Shown: positions 21,857-64,000 of the stretch, one piece after another
Layout of the letters: each line of letters begins with the position of its first letter
Position numbering within the stretch: the stretch's first letter is position 1
DNA from: Mugil cephalus
Taxonomy: Eukaryota; Chordata; Actinopteri; Mugiliformes; Mugilidae
Assembly: GCF_022458985.1 (NCBI RefSeq)
Contig: NC_061778.1
Coordinates: 7,085,501-7,149,500, forward strand
Direction of reading: 5' to 3'
DNA length: 64,000 nucleotides
The notes under the pieces: model-generated
What the model was told of the DNA's origin: nothing
What the model saw: only the letters and a program-made list of their open reading frames with translations
Databases searched by the model: none
Position numbers and translations under genes: made by a program

Positions 21857-22821
21857 CTTGCTGCAGCAAATTCTTACGATCCAAGGACCATTTGAGCTGC
21901 TCTATATCAAACAAGCTTTATAAAATAAAATCAAAATAAAGCAGACTTGAGGCCGAATTCAGGAGCAGCAGCAGCAGCAGCAGCAGCAACAACACGTTTT
22001 CTGATTTTATCCTGCACAAGATCAGAAAAAAAAGCACTGATCGGGGGAAAAGGGGGGAGGCGGGGCAAAGGATTGACACGTTACTACCACACGTTACCCC
22101 ATCATAAACAGTAAGTCTTTAGTGTTTGAAAGAAAATGATTAAATAATAATCGTTCGCTGTTCAGCACCATAGATAGCTCACGGTTGCTAATAAACAAAT
22201 ATTAATCTGCTCTCATCCGGACTGACCAGTTATTGATCAACGTGTTAGCGTTATATGCTGGTTACGATGTGCATTATTCTGACAGGCTGACGCAAAGAAG
22301 CAAACCCATCATTCTCCTCCGCTCTCTTTCTCTTCCGGGTGTCGGTGTTCCACCCTTCTCCTCCTTCGATGGAGGATGTTGCATCCGCGGGCCTCTTAAC
22401 ATTTCCCGGGAGCGTTCATCTTCTTTGCGTTTCCGTCGCAGATATTAAGGATGTCTGGAAGGTTGGCAGCTTTTTCTTGCCCCGTTGATGACATCCGGGT
22501 ATAGGTCCATCGCGCATCGCTGATGTATTGAATGTTGCCACTATTGTTGTAGCTCGGTGAGCGCGGTTGGGGTAGATATTCTTGGTAAACAGGGTGGAGG
22601 TAGGTTGATTTCAGATTTGTTTTGTACGTGCGTGCATCAAATGTGTAAATGCAATGCATGGATATGTATTAAAATGTGACAGAAGAATTAAAGATAAATA
22701 GCTGAATATCACATGTCCAACACCCCACACGTGTAATCTTTCCTGTTTGTGATCACCTTTAAATTATTTTTTTTTTTTTTTTTTTTTTAATTAGGCCTTT
22801 TTTTCACTGTTGCAGCCAAAG
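21857..22821. promoter_or_regulatory. Shared upstream region of chrna10 and pgap2
   Basis: The two genes start head to head with about 965 bases between their ATGs. The region holds a GCT/CAG run at 21964-21989, on the chrna10 side. Around 22310-22500 there is a CpG- and CTTCCGGG-rich block typical of TATA-less promoters, nearer pgap2. The acceptor ending at 22815 shows that pgap2 has at least one upstream non-coding exon, whose limits I could not fix. A poly-T run is at 22765-22790. Confidence 0.5.
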
Positions 22822-24114
22822 ATGCTACAAGGCTCAAATATCTTGGGGCACGAGAGGCCCCTTGTCATCAGGGTATCATTTGCCACTTGTGTCCTGGCCA
22901 CTGTGTGCCTGCCGCTGCTCGGACTCATAACTTGTGTCTTCATTTCCGCTGTTTTCCATTTTGAAGATGCCACTGGTACACATTGCCAGGTAATGTCCTC
23001 ATTCTCGAAATTGAGCTGAAGTTTTTTTTTTTCTTACCTCAGATGTCTTCTGGTCTAAACCCAAATAATAATAATAAAAAAACTGTCTGTTTCCAGGTTC
23101 CTAATTACCTGCCATCCATTAGTGCCTCAATAAGCCTGAGTCCTGAGTGTCACATCTGGCGGTTCTGCATAGGATTGCACTCGGCACCTAGGTTGCTGGT
23201 GGCGTTTACTTACTTCAAATTTTACAGGGCGCGCTTTGCCACCAGGCTCCCCGAGAGGTCACTTAGCTGCTTGAACCTGGCCTTTTCTTGTTTTGAAAAC
23301 CTCGGCCTGCTGCTCCTCACGTATGTGTCATCCAACGAGACGTACTGTGAGTATTTGTTCTCTTTTGAAAAGCACTGTACAAGATTTTGATTTGCGGTGA
23401 TCTGTGATTGATTACATATTGCAATCAAAATATAATGACAACTGCCAAAATTAAGACATATTGTAGGTGCACATTGAATTAGTAATGAGAAAAGGTGCAG
23501 CAAATTGTACCAAATGTCCCCCTTTCTTTGTTTTCCCTCTTTAGTCGTACATAAGGAAGGTTTTGTCCTGTTCATTGTCAGTTCCCTGATCCACATGCTG
23601 ATAACCTGCCGCTTATGGAAGGCTATTAAGAAGTATTCATTAAGTCCCGAGGTAAGAACTTTCAAATCAAACACTACAAATCTGTCATGTCATTTAAGCC
23701 ATTTCAGTATATTCATTTTTTTTTCTTTAAGGATGCCAAGTCTCACCTCTGGAAGGTGCGTTTCTTACTTCTCAACGTGTGCTTCTGTGCTTTTGCCGGA
23801 TTCTTTTACTGGAAACACAACATGTACTGTGAATCAGGGAGTGAGTATGAAATCAATCTTTATATTTTAATAAATATAATGAGGACATTATTCAAAATAT
23901 GATGATGCAAAGTTACATCCCAAACATGCAAGCAAACACAACACATCTAACATGCTGTATCCCCCTTTCATTTTTTTTAACAGGTTATACATTCTTCGCT
24001 CTGTTTGAGTACCTTGTGGTTTTCTCCAACATGGCCTTCCATCTCACAGCCATGTGGGACTTTAAGAGCCGGGAGGTCATGGTCATCTCATCCTCCGAAG
24101 ATAAAGACTTCTGA
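22822..24114 (+). CDS. pgap2: Post-GPI attachment to proteins factor 2
   Basis: Five coding exons: 22822-22989, 23097-23346, 23545-23651, 23732-23840 and 23984-24114. They encode 254 residues, the same length as the human protein. PGAP2 is a multi-pass Golgi/ER membrane protein needed for fatty-acid remodelling of GPI anchors. Diagnostic stretches are VPNYLPS at the start of exon 2, WRFCIGLHSAPR, LTYVSSNE, HNMYCE, and NMAFH near the C-terminus, with several hydrophobic spans between them. The start follows a splice acceptor (exon begins 22816) and has A at -3. All intron phases agree. Head to head with chrna10 and upstream of stim1, as in the 11p15.4-type vertebrate order, although I see no rhog between pgap2 and stim1 here. 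Confidence 0.95.
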
Positions 24115-24651
24115 CTAGAAACTCAAGGACTAAGAACTAAATGCACAACTCCCGAACCGCCGGATGGCAACAGCCTTGATTCTGCTCAGGAGGAGGAGGA
24201 GTGTGACGAAGGCCTTTTCCATATATACTTTCACGAGGACAGCCCTCGAGAGGGTGTAGATGTTACAAACACATGAACAGAACATGTGCTGCTTTGTAAG
24301 TGCATTTGTTTTGCCTCAGTGTCTAATTCATGGGTGCCTTTCACCTGCATATGGTTTGTTACGTAACGTGAAGTTTTTTCATTTTTGTACATGTCACAGC
24401 AAATGTGTGGTCATACTATATGTGTGCCAAAGTAAAGTGACTATTCTTCAAGTGTGCCTGGTTTTCATTTTGAAAGAAAAAAAAGTTTCCATGGGCAGTG
24501 TGTAGGAATACTTTTACAGTTTCTATTGCATTGTTTCTGTTTTGTTTTTGTTTTTCCTGCAGCAGTTAATGCCCCGCTGTTGATGCACAGCTGCCGATAT
24601 TAGGATCGTACACTGCTTATCTAACTGTGACCTAAAGGTTAATGCTTCTGG

Positions 24652-24657
24652 ATTAAA
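24652..24657 (+). terminator. Possible pgap2 polyadenylation signal
   Basis: ATTAAA about 540 bases after the pgap2 stop, followed by AT-rich sequence. A weak variant signal; other sites are possible. Confidence 0.3.
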
Positions 24658-24659
24658 AC

Positions 24660-25814
24660 CCAGGTGTCACATTAAAAGTTGCATTTTGAGAGATGTCAAA
24701 AACTGGCATGTCACACAAGCAGCTTTGAGGAAATTTGGCATAAAATTATATAACACAGCAGTAAAATAATATAAAAAAATGTGTTTATTAGATATTCCAT
24801 TGTAATTTAAAAAGAACATTATCTTGCTAACACCGTCCAAGAAGGATGTTTTAACCAAGTTTAAGTGTTCAAATGTATATTTACAGATGATTTACAGTGT
24901 TTCTTTAATGCATCTGACAGAACTGAAAGCATGTGTGCACTTCAGTTAAGCGAGAATATACAACACATTATTATAGTTCAGATTCTTCTTCTTTGTGTTG
25001 TTCAGATATGATTTTGCAAAATGACACAGTTTGGTGCACTCTGAAGCCTCTTTCTGTGGTCCACTATTAATCTGACTCAGATGATGCAAGGGGTAGTAAA
25101 ACCCCAGCAGGATGTTTTGTTTTGACTGGAAGTTCTTCACATCTTTCAGTGTTTTTGACACCATCTTTCTCACATCTTTTGGGATGACTAGAGCCAACAT
25201 TGCAACAACAGCAACAATAATAATAAAAGATACTTTCCAATATGAATAATTGTCATGATAAGGCAAATTTATGACAAATTACATAGAAGCCTAACAATGA
25301 AACAGGTTAAAAATAATATTTAAGTATTTTACAACTCTGCAAGTACAAGTACAGTGTCAAACAAAACAAAAAGATGCTAATTGTTTTTTTTTTTTTTTTT
25401 TTTTTTTTAGATTATGGCCAACAATGTGATCAGACTATATGTTCATAATACAAAGCCATTAAAGGTGCTCACCGTTATACTGAAATATTAACAATGGCTC
25501 TGTAGCATTTGAATGCCTTAAGTTAAAATATCTAATAAGAAGTTAAACTTTTTTGGCCAGGACAAAAAAAAATTAAAAATGTAGAAAACTGTTAATTCAC
25601 ATAAAACATAAATGAACTGTACAGCTGCTCAGGCAGGTGCTATAAAGTACCGCTGGCCTACAAGAACTAGATCTACAGTAAATTATTTTGTTCCCTCCGC
25701 CATAACCACTCTGAACAATATCAAATAAGCTCTGCAGCCTGGTGCTGGTTTTGTATGCGTGTTTTTTATTACGTGTTTAATATGCGAAGTAATAGATGGA
25801 TGAAGTGTACGTAT
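24660..25814. other. Intergenic stretch between pgap2 and stim1
   Basis: AT-rich. It holds a pure T run of about 26 bases at 25384-25409. A minus-strand open frame at 25266-24946 lacks an ATG at its start and is discussed under findings. No firm gene. Confidence 0.45.
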
Positions 25815-26070
25815 GTGCCTGCTGAGCCCTGTCACAGAGGAATTTCTGTCGCCATCTGGGGTAGACAATAAAGCTTTATCTATCTACCTCATCTCTTCTC
25901 ATCTTCCGTAGCCACTTATCCTCTGGGGGGACAGGGGGACGGGAACACTAGAACCCATGCAGACACAGGGAGAGCATGCAAACTCCACACAGAAAGTGGG
26001 ATTCAAACCCGGACCTTTTTGTTTTGGGGCAAAAGTGCTAACCACCACACCTGTCCACTGTCGCCCTCTA
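25815..26070 (-). repeat. Retroelement 3' tail joined to common fish dispersed repeat
   Basis: 25825-25885 ends in GACAATAAAGCTTTATC followed by TATC repeats, like the 3' tail of fish non-LTR elements. 25895-26065 resembles the repeat at 15350-15628, with AGAGCATGCAAACTCCACAC, and reads in the same direction. Fragments only. Confidence 0.5.
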
Positions 26071-26139
26071 TCTTTCTCATCCATCTAAATACAGGGACTT
26101 GCAGTACTTCAAGTCCACCGCTAGATGGCTCAGTTTGTC

Positions 26140-26600
26140 CATTTGTTTAAACGTGTTTGAGCTGACGTCCAGTACGTACTCCAGACGGTAGGGGGCGACG
26201 TTCGCCGGTGACCAGCCGCTCCTCGGCGCTGTAGAGAAAGACCACACGGGCTGTGTGTCCACATTCTGCGGCTTTTTCGCTTCAGTCTCCTCTTCGGAAA
26301 GGAAGGAAGAGAAAACCGAGTCTTCACCCACAGGAGGCGGAGATCACGGCGCTTTCAACTCCGCGGGACCAGGCGTCTGCTGCAATGTTAACACGGAGCT
26401 GAAACTACACATCTGCTGCCTTCGATACATGACAGGTAACTATGTTTTTCCACCACGGTGCAGTGTCCCGAGAGCAACATTTTAACGTAGCCTGGCTAAA
26501 ACTACAGTGAGCTAAACGTCAGCTGCGGCTAATGTGTGCGGTTGTCAAAAAGCGAAAGCAGCAAGTCGTCACCGAATTAAAGTAAAAACGTGGCGGCGTC
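26140..26600 (+). promoter_or_regulatory. stim1: CpG-rich stim1 promoter and probable non-coding first exon
   Basis: A clear jump in CpG and GC content surrounded by AT-rich DNA, without a TATA box. The donor GACAG|GTAACT at 26435 could end a non-coding first exon. The coding exon at 27143 begins with an acceptor (TTCTTTCCAG) only 12 bases before the ATG, which requires such an upstream exon. Confidence 0.5.
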
Positions 26601-27154
26601 ATAGCGATATTTTTTTAGCCGTTTTCTTTTATTCACCTTTTGTTTGATATTCCACTTAAATTCCCAGTTAGCCGAAAATGTGCAGCTAGTTAGTTAGCCG
26701 GCTAGTTAGCCGAGGCTTGACACACACCCAAACCACGGGACGCAGACAGCTTTTACTTTTCATAATGTTGTTAATTTTCGCCCTGGTTGTTTGCCAAAAC
26801 ATTGCAGAAAAAGCCTAGGGCGCTATTAAACATATAAAGCAAGGTGTCTCTTAGCTAAAAGCAGGTTGTACTAGTCGGCTAACCACTGTTGAGGAAGAAG
26901 AGGCAGGTATGACGAGTGATCTTTATATAACTAACCGTGTTCCTGGCCCTCTTTGAAACTCTAATGTTATTTACTCAATTCGGGAAAAATGTCATAAATT
27001 TCCTGACACACAAAGCAGTCATTTTAGTTTTAATAGTGGACGTTGCTTAGTTGGTTAACTTGGGCAGCAACACTGAAAAGTAGTGTTCATCATGGAGCTT
27101 TATTTATTTATTTATTTATTTATTTGCCTGTCTTCTTTCCAGCATACACCAGCC

Positions 27155-51143
<23,989 letters not shown>

Positions 51144-53240
51144 GAGCTCCATGAACTACAGGCCATCGAAGACTGTACTCCTCTGTTTCCTTTTGTTTTA
51201 TTTTATTTTATTTTTTTTAAGTTTCGGGGTTCATTAATGGTCAATTGATGGCGCGGTTTGTTGTCGTTGCACCTACTCTGAGAGACTGTGGGAATAACCA
51301 GCTGTTCTGCTCATTCGGTCTATGTCGAGTATGTCGGGGAAATGGGTAGGTTTGTATATCGGAATGTAAAGTATTATTTATTCTGCAGGAAGTTGTGCCA
51401 GTCTGAAAGGGAAATATGTCTCCCGCTTGGTTTTTTCTTTCTCGTTCTACGATCTATAACAGTTTTGCATGTCTTCACTTTTGTTTGACTGATACTCGAA
51501 TGCTCCTTAGTGTTTGCTCGGTTCTTGTCGTTGACCTGCTTAAACACTTGATGTTTCTTTTTATGACTACCTAACCACCTGGCTTACAGATCCAAAAAAA
51601 CGAATGCGCACTCCTCCCACTCCCCCCCACTACCCCCACTTTATTTTTATTTTTTTCTTCGTTTTTCTGTCTTGTGTTGTCGTCCTGTTCGCAGAGCATA
51701 CGAAACATTCAGGGGATCCTCAAACAGACGTGAGCTCCTCTATAGCTTTAAACCTGTAGCGGAGTATGTCAAAAGCAGCTAGTGCTTGGAGACTTTTTAA
51801 TGGGGTTTAGTGCGTGGGAGGGGTGTGTTCTGTCTCTTTGCTGAAGCTCAGTTTAACTAACGAATTAGCCTCATAACCAGGAGCTAAGAAAGTGTTTGAA
51901 GATTCTAAAATATCGAACCTGTATGTAGGTCTAATTTAAATCGTTGGTAAATACGTTACCAAAAAATCCTAAATACCAAAACGTATCAGTGTGAAGGTAC
52001 CACAGTGACTAAAATATATAAGGTGCTAGCTTTGGACACCTGTAGAAAGGTAAACTGCTGTGTTTCTTGTTTTTATTTTTTTTTTTTTTATTATTTATTT
52101 AAGAAGATTAGCTTCTTTAAAGTTAAATCCGACCCCCCTTGTTCCTGTTGAGGCTGTTTTGGTGAACAGGGTTTGAGTTTAACTTTTGCCTCCTGCTATC
52201 TCGTGTGATGTTGTATTATATTTTATTTAGGTGGACAGTGACAGGGGTTGGGTGTTGGTAAGGGCTACAGTTACAAGACAAACAAACAAACAAACAAAAA
52301 AAAAAAAAGAAAAAGTGCTATGTGTAAGAGAAACTTTCACGTTGTAACCACTTTGTTTTGTTCACGAGTCACGGAGGCGGGTCGTGTGAAAGTGCCAAAT
52401 TACAATTTTCTGTCAGAGGCCTTTGTATTTGTAGAGTGTTCATCGAACCTTTGAACACCTTTTAGACAGAACCACGTGATGTATAACAGTGCTGTCTATC
52501 CAGACGTTAAATGCTGAATGTTCAGGGGTATTGTTTCTGTAACAGTATCATCAGTACAGTATGTTTACATTTGTTACAGAGTATCCTCAGATTACTCCAG
52601 CGAAGAACCTTGTGCCAGTTTAAATGCCGATCGCTTCATTCGAGCACAGAACTATGCATCAGTAGTCGTAGTTGAACGTAGTAAGGACACCGGTACACTT
52701 TAGGGTGCTCCTGATCAATGAACAACCAAATAATAAATAAAAAAAAAAAATATGCTGCAGAAGACACTGTTAAGTCTCCCCCAGCCTCATAACACCAGGT
52801 GGTTTGGATGTATCCGTTAAAATATTTTAGTTTCAAAACCAGCTTAAATAAAAAAAAAAGGAAAAACAAAACAAAAAAAAAAGATCAATTTCCTACTGGT
52901 CCTTTTTTTAAAACTGTTGTTTGTACCTTCTTTGCACGGCAGAGCTGTACATGGGTAATGCCACCTCTATGTGTGAGTGTCTCGTCCGCTCCCGGTGTAA
53001 TGCACTGTAAAAACGTTGATGCATGTCAACTGTCACGACGAAGCCTATATTGGGTTAGAAGAGTGGATCAGCTTAAGCTCTTTAGTCCTCGTTCCTACTT
53101 TTCCTCCTCTTTACTTTGAGGTTCTATTTATGAATACATATATTTGTACAGAGAAAAAAAAAAGATAATTTTGCATCTACTGTGGTGGTCTAGACTTTGA
53201 TGGCACTCCTGCATGATAGCAATAAACTATTTTGAATGAA
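51144..53240 (+). other. stim1: stim1 3' UTR with polyadenylation signal
   Basis: About 2.1 kb of AT-rich, T-run-rich sequence after the stop, ending with AATAAA at 53221-53226. No later gene begins before about 53490. Extent inferred from the signal. Confidence 0.6.
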
Positions 53241-53582
53241 AGATGAGTGGATGTTTGCATTTATTTATTCATTTATTTATGCATACACTTTTAATTGAAC
53301 TGATGAAACCTCAGATCAGATTCTGCTCAACAGGTGAATAATTCGACCCTAATCTGTTGGAACGCAGCCCAGTCCACAAAGCTCCACCCTCATTAAACTG
53401 TGTGTGTATATGTATATATATATTTAGAGAAAAATCGGGTGGAGCTGTGTGCTGTTAAATATTTACTTAGGATTCGGCAACACAGGTGGAGCAGGATGAC
53501 ATCCGGATCTCAAGGCTCCTTGTTTCACCCATGCAGCTTGCATATTTTAAATGGGAAGATTAATGAGAGCACTCTGTGGAGC

Positions 53583-60619
<7,037 letters not shown>

Positions 60620-60756
60620 GGCCAGGGTTCTTGTGAAGACTCTCAACCTTCAGTGAAAACAGAAAAACAGCCCAGCGAAATACTGAACAAAGTCGACCGC
60701 TTTACGAATAAACATGTCACATGATTATATTATTTTTGTACACGTTGATGTAAAAT

Positions 60757-60762
60757 AATAAA
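60757..60762 (+). terminator. sel1l3 polyadenylation signal
   Basis: AATAAA about 140 bases after the stop codon, the first consensus signal downstream. Confidence 0.65.
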
Positions 60763-62851
60763 GAAACTCAATCAGTTTCAAGCAATTTGTGCGACTTATT
60801 TTCACGCTAATTAATGTTTGGTTTTGTTTTATACTTTGATATTTACATATCTTAAATTTGAACATTTTGAGTTAGACATGGAAGAAAACTGATTTAAAGT
60901 TACATATCTACATAGATTTCCCGTTTTCTGCAGATCTCACACTGCTACTCATAAAGCACAGAAAACAAGAATGCCAGAGAACGTCTCGCATTTAATTTCC
61001 CACCCCCGACCAAAATCAAGCAAGCAATTACAGACACTTCTCATGAGGCCAAATTCATTCAACACTCAACATCTCATTAGCGCCGGCAGATGAATTTAAT
61101 TTGCTCTGCCTGTGTTTGTAGGAATCATCGGGATTGTTGGTAAGTGTGGAATAAAAAGCTCAAGAATTTGTCAAGAATATTTCAAGACGGTTTCCAGCAG
61201 AAATAGAGCTTCTAAAGTTAAACAGTTCAAATGATATTAATTAAAAATGTATATGGCTGTAGGTGGTGGGCCAGGGCTAATTAAAACAGAGGAAATGTGG
61301 CCTCTATTTTTAATCTTTCTGACATCCACCTGACCATAAATTTTAACCTGATTCCTGAAAATGGCTTTACAGAAGTGTTCTGCCTTGCATCACAAGTACA
61401 ACTACCCCTTCACACAAGGTTAATGTCCTCACTGTAGAAGATTTAAGTATTAAAACATGATGAGATTCTGTAAACTTGTGTTAAATCTACATGGTCATAC
61501 AGTAACATACAACAGTTTGAAATGATTATCAATCTTGTAATGAGTTAATTCTTGAAATACTAGTTTCCTTATAATCTGTCTTTTTGTTGCAACAACATGA
61601 CTGAATGACTTTCTCACAAATTTTAAATTCTGTCACTGAGGTGATTACATTTTGAAAGCTCTGAGGGCTGTTTTTTTCCATCAACAATCAAACTGCTCAA
61701 TGCCACATAAACAGCAACTTTCATCACTTACACATGCACTTACGAATAAATATACCACAGACATTGTGCATATTCGTGTTCTGTTTTTTATAACTTGTTT
61801 TTATAACTTGGCTTCATTTTGTACATGGATTTTAATGGTAGTGTTTCTTTATAACAACTCCCTATGCTCAATTGCGTCAATTAAACCCTGACGTCGGCAC
61901 GCAACACACCTGAGCATGCGCATCCAATTAACGTCACGGGGAAAAAGGTAACTTCTCTCTTGTACTTTTCAACAATTAGCAGTTACCGTGGATTTAAAAA
62001 CAAGCTCAGTCAAGCAATTTACAACCCTGCAAACAGGAAGAAAAGCTGAAAAGTAGGTGAAGATACAGCAGTGGCAGCGTTCATTTACTTTCGCTCTAAC
62101 TTTACCGTGGTGACAGCGAGCTAACAAGCTAAGGTGTGGCTTTCATATATTAGCATAATACCGTGATGGGTCGCAAAGGTAATCGTTTCCATTTTAAAGT
62201 GTTGTGAAAACCAGTACGGTCATATAAAAACGACATTCTCGTTGTTTTATATGTGTTTTATACTTTTACATATTTTTTTAAATTAGTATTTGTAGCATTC
62301 CATGAAGTTTTGACCTGAAACAAAACAAATATGGCGGCTACTTGGAAATAAACAGTAGTCTTTTATAAAACCTAGATACTTGTAGAGACTACAAAGTTAT
62401 TACAGAGACCTAATAATAGCTCAGTAAATATTGTTAGCATCGTATCTGCAGTAGGAGGAAATTGCAAGTGTAGCTAATGATAGTGATTTAATTCATCCGA
62501 TGTCACTTGACTACATGTCATTAGATTACACAAAGAATAATGTTTCAGAGATACATAAGCTACAGACTGATCAAAACATGTGAAAGCATGGACTTAACCC
62601 TGTTAAGGGCTGCTGTGGCTCCAGGTGGCAGGTTTTTACGCAAACAAACCCTTCTTTACCTGAGGGTCCTACACTTGAACCCAGTACAGTGAAGTGGGTG
62701 TCCCTGTGCTATTGTGACTGCATTGTGTAGAAGACTTGCAGTTGAGCTCTGATATTAGTAAGGTATGTTTCAGGGAGTTTATGAAGTTAATTTGTTTATA
62801 AACTTGAATTTTGTTCAGTCAACTGACAGCAGTATTATAACAACGTGGTCT
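60763..62851. other. Intergenic stretch with possible next-gene promoter
   Basis: No definite gene. 60990-61340 is a low-repeat block with several ATTA/TAAT cores. 61890-62180 is moderately CpG-rich with GCATGCGCATCC and ACGTCACG, promoter-like motifs. It is followed by an ATG in strong context at 62166 and a donor at 62179. Confidence 0.35.
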
Positions 62852-63480
62852 ACGGATGCTGAGGCACATAGTGCACAGAGGTTGCCAACTTTCTGCAGAG
62901 TCAATCGCTACAGTCCTCCAAACTTTATGTGGCCTTCGTTCATCACCAAGTGCAATGCACAGTGTCGGATGCAGTGGTGTAAAGCATGCTGCCACTGGAC
63001 TCTAGAGCACTGGAGACATTCTCTGGAGTTACAAATCATGCTTCTCCATCTAGCAATCTGGTGGACCAATCTGGGTTTGACGATCTGGGTCTGACTGCAC
63101 TGTGCCAAGTGTGAAGTTTGGTGGAGGAGGGATTATGGTGTGGGGTTGTTTTTTCAGGAGCTGGGCTTGGCCCCTTAGTTCCAGTGAAAGGAACTCTGAA
63201 TGCTTCAGCATACCAGGAGATTTGGGACAATTCCATGGTCCCAACTTTGTGGGAAGAGTTTGGGGATGGCCCCTTCCTGTCCCAACATGACTGCGCACCC
63301 AAAATTCACATAAACACACTCCTAAACCTTGTGGAAAGTCTTCCCAGACGAGTTGAAGCTGTTATACCTGCAAAGGGTGGGCCGACTTCATTTTAAACCT
63401 TGTGGATTAAGAATGGGATGTCGCTTAAGTTCATATGCGTGTAAAGACAGGTTAGCCAAAACTTTTGGCAATATAGTGTA
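62852..63480 (+). mobile_element. Truncated Tc1-like transposon, third family
   Basis: Plus-strand Tc1-type remnant. Transposase similarity runs from about 62855, with the GGGGIMVWGCF region near 63120-63150. An internal deletion near 63300 removes the region with the last catalytic residue. The C-terminal SLPRRVEAVIPAKGGPTS follows, and the element ends with the terminus AACTTTTGGCAATATAGTGTA at about 63480. The 5' half is missing and the frame is broken. Inactive. Confidence 0.85.
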
Positions 63481-64000
63481 TCACTATTTTTCAACATAGA
63501 GATGGAGGTGGTTTTAGTCTGTGGTTATTAGCTTAGTTTTGACCTTAAATCTCGTCATCATTCATGAGTTTTCTTGGCTCTTATATATTGCATGATGTTT
63601 AGTCGTACCATACAATAAAAGACTTTAAATCACTCTCCAGTACTATTATTGGATTTATTCAGACTACACCTAAATAGCAGGTGGCGCATTGCTACATTAT
63701 GCTGGTGTATAATTCTGTAACTTTAAAGGTGATAGAGGTGTTTGACTAATGCACCTACAGCAGCTTGTTGTCAGCAGGGAGACCGTCCTTCAGGTCTACA
63801 CCTGCTTTCAAGTCCCTGCGTCAGCTTATGTTTTTGCGCTGGTTTGCAAAATTCCTAAAACCTCAAGGGTGTCTGTTAATCTTGCTGACCTCTGCTCTGA
63901 CCTGCCTGGTTGTCAAGGGCAGTGATGTAGTTACAGAGGTTTGTCAAAATACTGTCTACACCTCATAGATAAGGGATTAGACTGTGTAACACACACTTCA
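63481..64000. other. Right-edge intergenic stretch
   Basis: No gene recognised. A CTCF-like AGCAGGTGGCGC occurs near 63677. The open frame at 63765-63968 has no family features. Confidence 0.4.

Overview
This is nuclear DNA of a ray-finned fish, very likely a percomorph-type teleost. The evidence is spliced vertebrate genes with GT-AG introns, intronless fish olfactory receptors, many decayed fish Tc1/mariner elements, and CA and AT microsatellites. I saw no prokaryotic features, tRNA, rRNA, CRISPR array or retrovirus-like element.

Layout. (1) 1-17 kb is an olfactory-receptor (OR) cluster. It holds three near-identical minus-strand OR genes in a ~3.1 kb tandem array that continues beyond the left edge, a fourth minus-strand OR, and a fifth plus-strand OR, separated by Tc1 remnants and other dispersed repeats. 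(2) 18.4-21.9 kb is a complete five-exon nicotinic acetylcholine receptor gene on the minus strand, best called chrna10. It is head to head with (3) pgap2, five coding exons on the plus strand at 22.8-24.1 kb. (4) 26.3-53.2 kb is stim1 on the plus strand: a probable non-coding first exon, 12 coding exons, large repeat-bearing introns and a ~2.1 kb 3' UTR. Two alternative C-termini can be read from the sequence: a STIM1L-like 118-residue extension of exon 11, and a short tail made by reading through the exon 10 donor. (5) 53.6-60.6 kb is a 23-exon SEL1L3 homologue on the plus strand. (6) 60.8-64 kb is intergenic with a Tc1 remnant, a possible conserved block and a possible first coding mini-exon of the next gene.

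How the genes relate. The OR / CHRNA10 / PGAP2 / STIM1 neighbourhood matches human 11p15.4, where class I ORs also lie close by. The SEL1L3 homologue directly behind stim1 is the notable part: in human, SEL1L3 lies with STIM2 and CHRNA9 on 4p14-p15, so the window looks like the 11p-type side of an ancient paralogon that kept a SEL1L3-type gene. No operon-like functional unit is implied. stim1 is the ER calcium sensor of store-operated calcium entry, pgap2 acts in GPI-anchor lipid remodelling, chrna10 encodes a calcium-permeable cholinergic channel subunit, and the ORs are chemosensory GPCRs.

All exon coordinates were read by eye from splice sites and reading-frame continuity. No alignment or database search was run; family names come from remembered sequence similarity.
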